Below are positions 19,595-19,987 of a DNA stretch of 19,987 nt, piece after piece. Position 1 is the stretch's first letter; the number at the start of each line of letters is the position of its first letter. A program made the translations under genes and the position numbers. The DNA comes from Chloroflexota bacterium (GTDB lineage: Bacteria; Chloroflexota; Anaerolineae; UBA7937; JACPPX01), in contig JACPPX010000083.1 of NCBI GenBank assembly GCA_016190785.1, forward strand, positions 1 through 19,987, read 5' to 3'. The notes beneath the pieces are model-generated. The model searched no databases. It saw only the letters and a list, made by a program, of their open reading frames with translations, and was not told where the DNA came from.

Positions 19595-19987
19595 TCACCC
19601 TTCTTCCGGGCCAAATCTTTTTTCAAAAATCCACATCCGGGGTTCATACCCTCGCTGGTAGCCTACCTCTTCCAATATGGAAACCACCACCGATGGCTCC
19701 GGAAATAGCCCCTCGATTTCCCGGAGGGGATCCCCCCAGCCCCGAAGAGCCAAGGCCAGCTCCTGGACCGCAGATGGTTTCCCATCAAGGTAAGATATCC
19801 ACCTCTCCTCTCCTCCAGCGAGCCCAGCAACAATCGCCAAAGCGTCTATTGCTCCTCCTGGTCCTAGGTAGGCCAAAACCTCTCCCTTCTGGAGATGCTC
19901 TTTTATCCGCTCCTCGGTCAATTCTTTCCACACCCAACTTATATCATGCAAACCCACCAGCCCGGCACTGGCTTTGCGGAAATCCGA
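19595..19987 (-). CDS. GNAT-like acetyltransferase, C-terminal part (cut by window edge)
   Basis: The frame is open to the right edge; 130 codons are visible. The text ASAGLVGLHDISWVWKELTE, RIKEHLQKGEVLAYLGPGGA, WISYLDGKPSAVQELALALR and a final VGYQRGYEPRMWIFEKRF resembles the C-terminal half of a GNAT N-acetyltransferase group with a large insert. The acetyl-CoA loop (R/Q-x2-G-x-G/A) is not in the visible part, so the call is tentative. The stop lies one base before the paaK start, which suggests a shared transcript with paaK and the DNA glycosylase. A GTG at 19957 could be an internal start, but the open frame continues upstream without a break. Confidence 0.5.
   Translation of the reverse strand, partial: SDFRKASAGLVGLHDISWVWKELTEERIKEHLQKGEVLAYLGPGGAIDALAIVAGLAGGEERWISYLDGKPSAVQELALALRGWGDPLREIEGLFPEPSVVVSILEEVGYQRGYEPRMWIFEKRFGPEEG

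Overview
This window of roughly 20 kb looks like the chromosome of a moderately GC-rich bacterium. It is free of visible mobile elements, CRISPR arrays, tRNAs and rRNAs. The gene content resembles Chloroflexota (Dehalococcoidia- or Anaerolineae-like). Pointers are a multi-TM sensor N-terminus with a GAF-like tail, several small uncharacterised membrane families, a PheS with a four-cysteine cluster, and frequent TTG/GTG starts. That placement is an inference from protein style, not a proven assignment.

Left part (1-6900, minus strand). A pheS-pheT operon (phenylalanyl-tRNA synthetase) is read from a promoter at about 6862-6890 through a leader. The leader holds a possible 21-codon leader peptide, a rho-independent hairpin and mutually exclusive pairings, so it looks like an attenuator. 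Downstream, a separate promoter (3076-3104) drives cvpA, mutS2 and an HD-domain protein cut by the window edge. These genes overlap by 4 nt or are only 3 nt apart.

Middle part (6900-12960, plus strand). One promoter (6928-6956) opens a run of membrane genes: a 7TM-like/GAF sensor without a kinase domain, a DUF6220-like protein, a DUF2269-like protein and an EamA transporter. A second promoter with a perfect inverted repeat (10420-10449) opens another run: a membrane protein split by an in-frame TAG, an unknown soluble protein and a DedA protein. A DUF4383-like protein with a very strong ribosome binding site follows, and a strong terminator at 12924-12956 closes the region.

Right part (12990-19987, minus strand). 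A tlpA-ccdA-copCD cluster links a lipoprotein thioredoxin, its membrane electron carrier and a copper-binding/import fusion protein. This fits thiol-redox and copper handling outside the membrane. It is separated by a terminator from the translation operon infC-rpmI-rplT (IF3, L35, L20), which has its own good promoter and probably starts infC at a rare AUA codon. Upstream lie a 3-methyladenine DNA glycosylase, a phenylacetate-CoA ligase and the C-terminal part of a GNAT-like protein. These three are packed with 0-1 nt between them, so they are probably one transcript.

Most of the window is ordinary housekeeping. The points worth checking are the pheST leader, the amber-interrupted gene, the infC start, the two palindromic promoter regions and the three-part CopC-CopD fusion. 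I see no convincing new multi-gene system.
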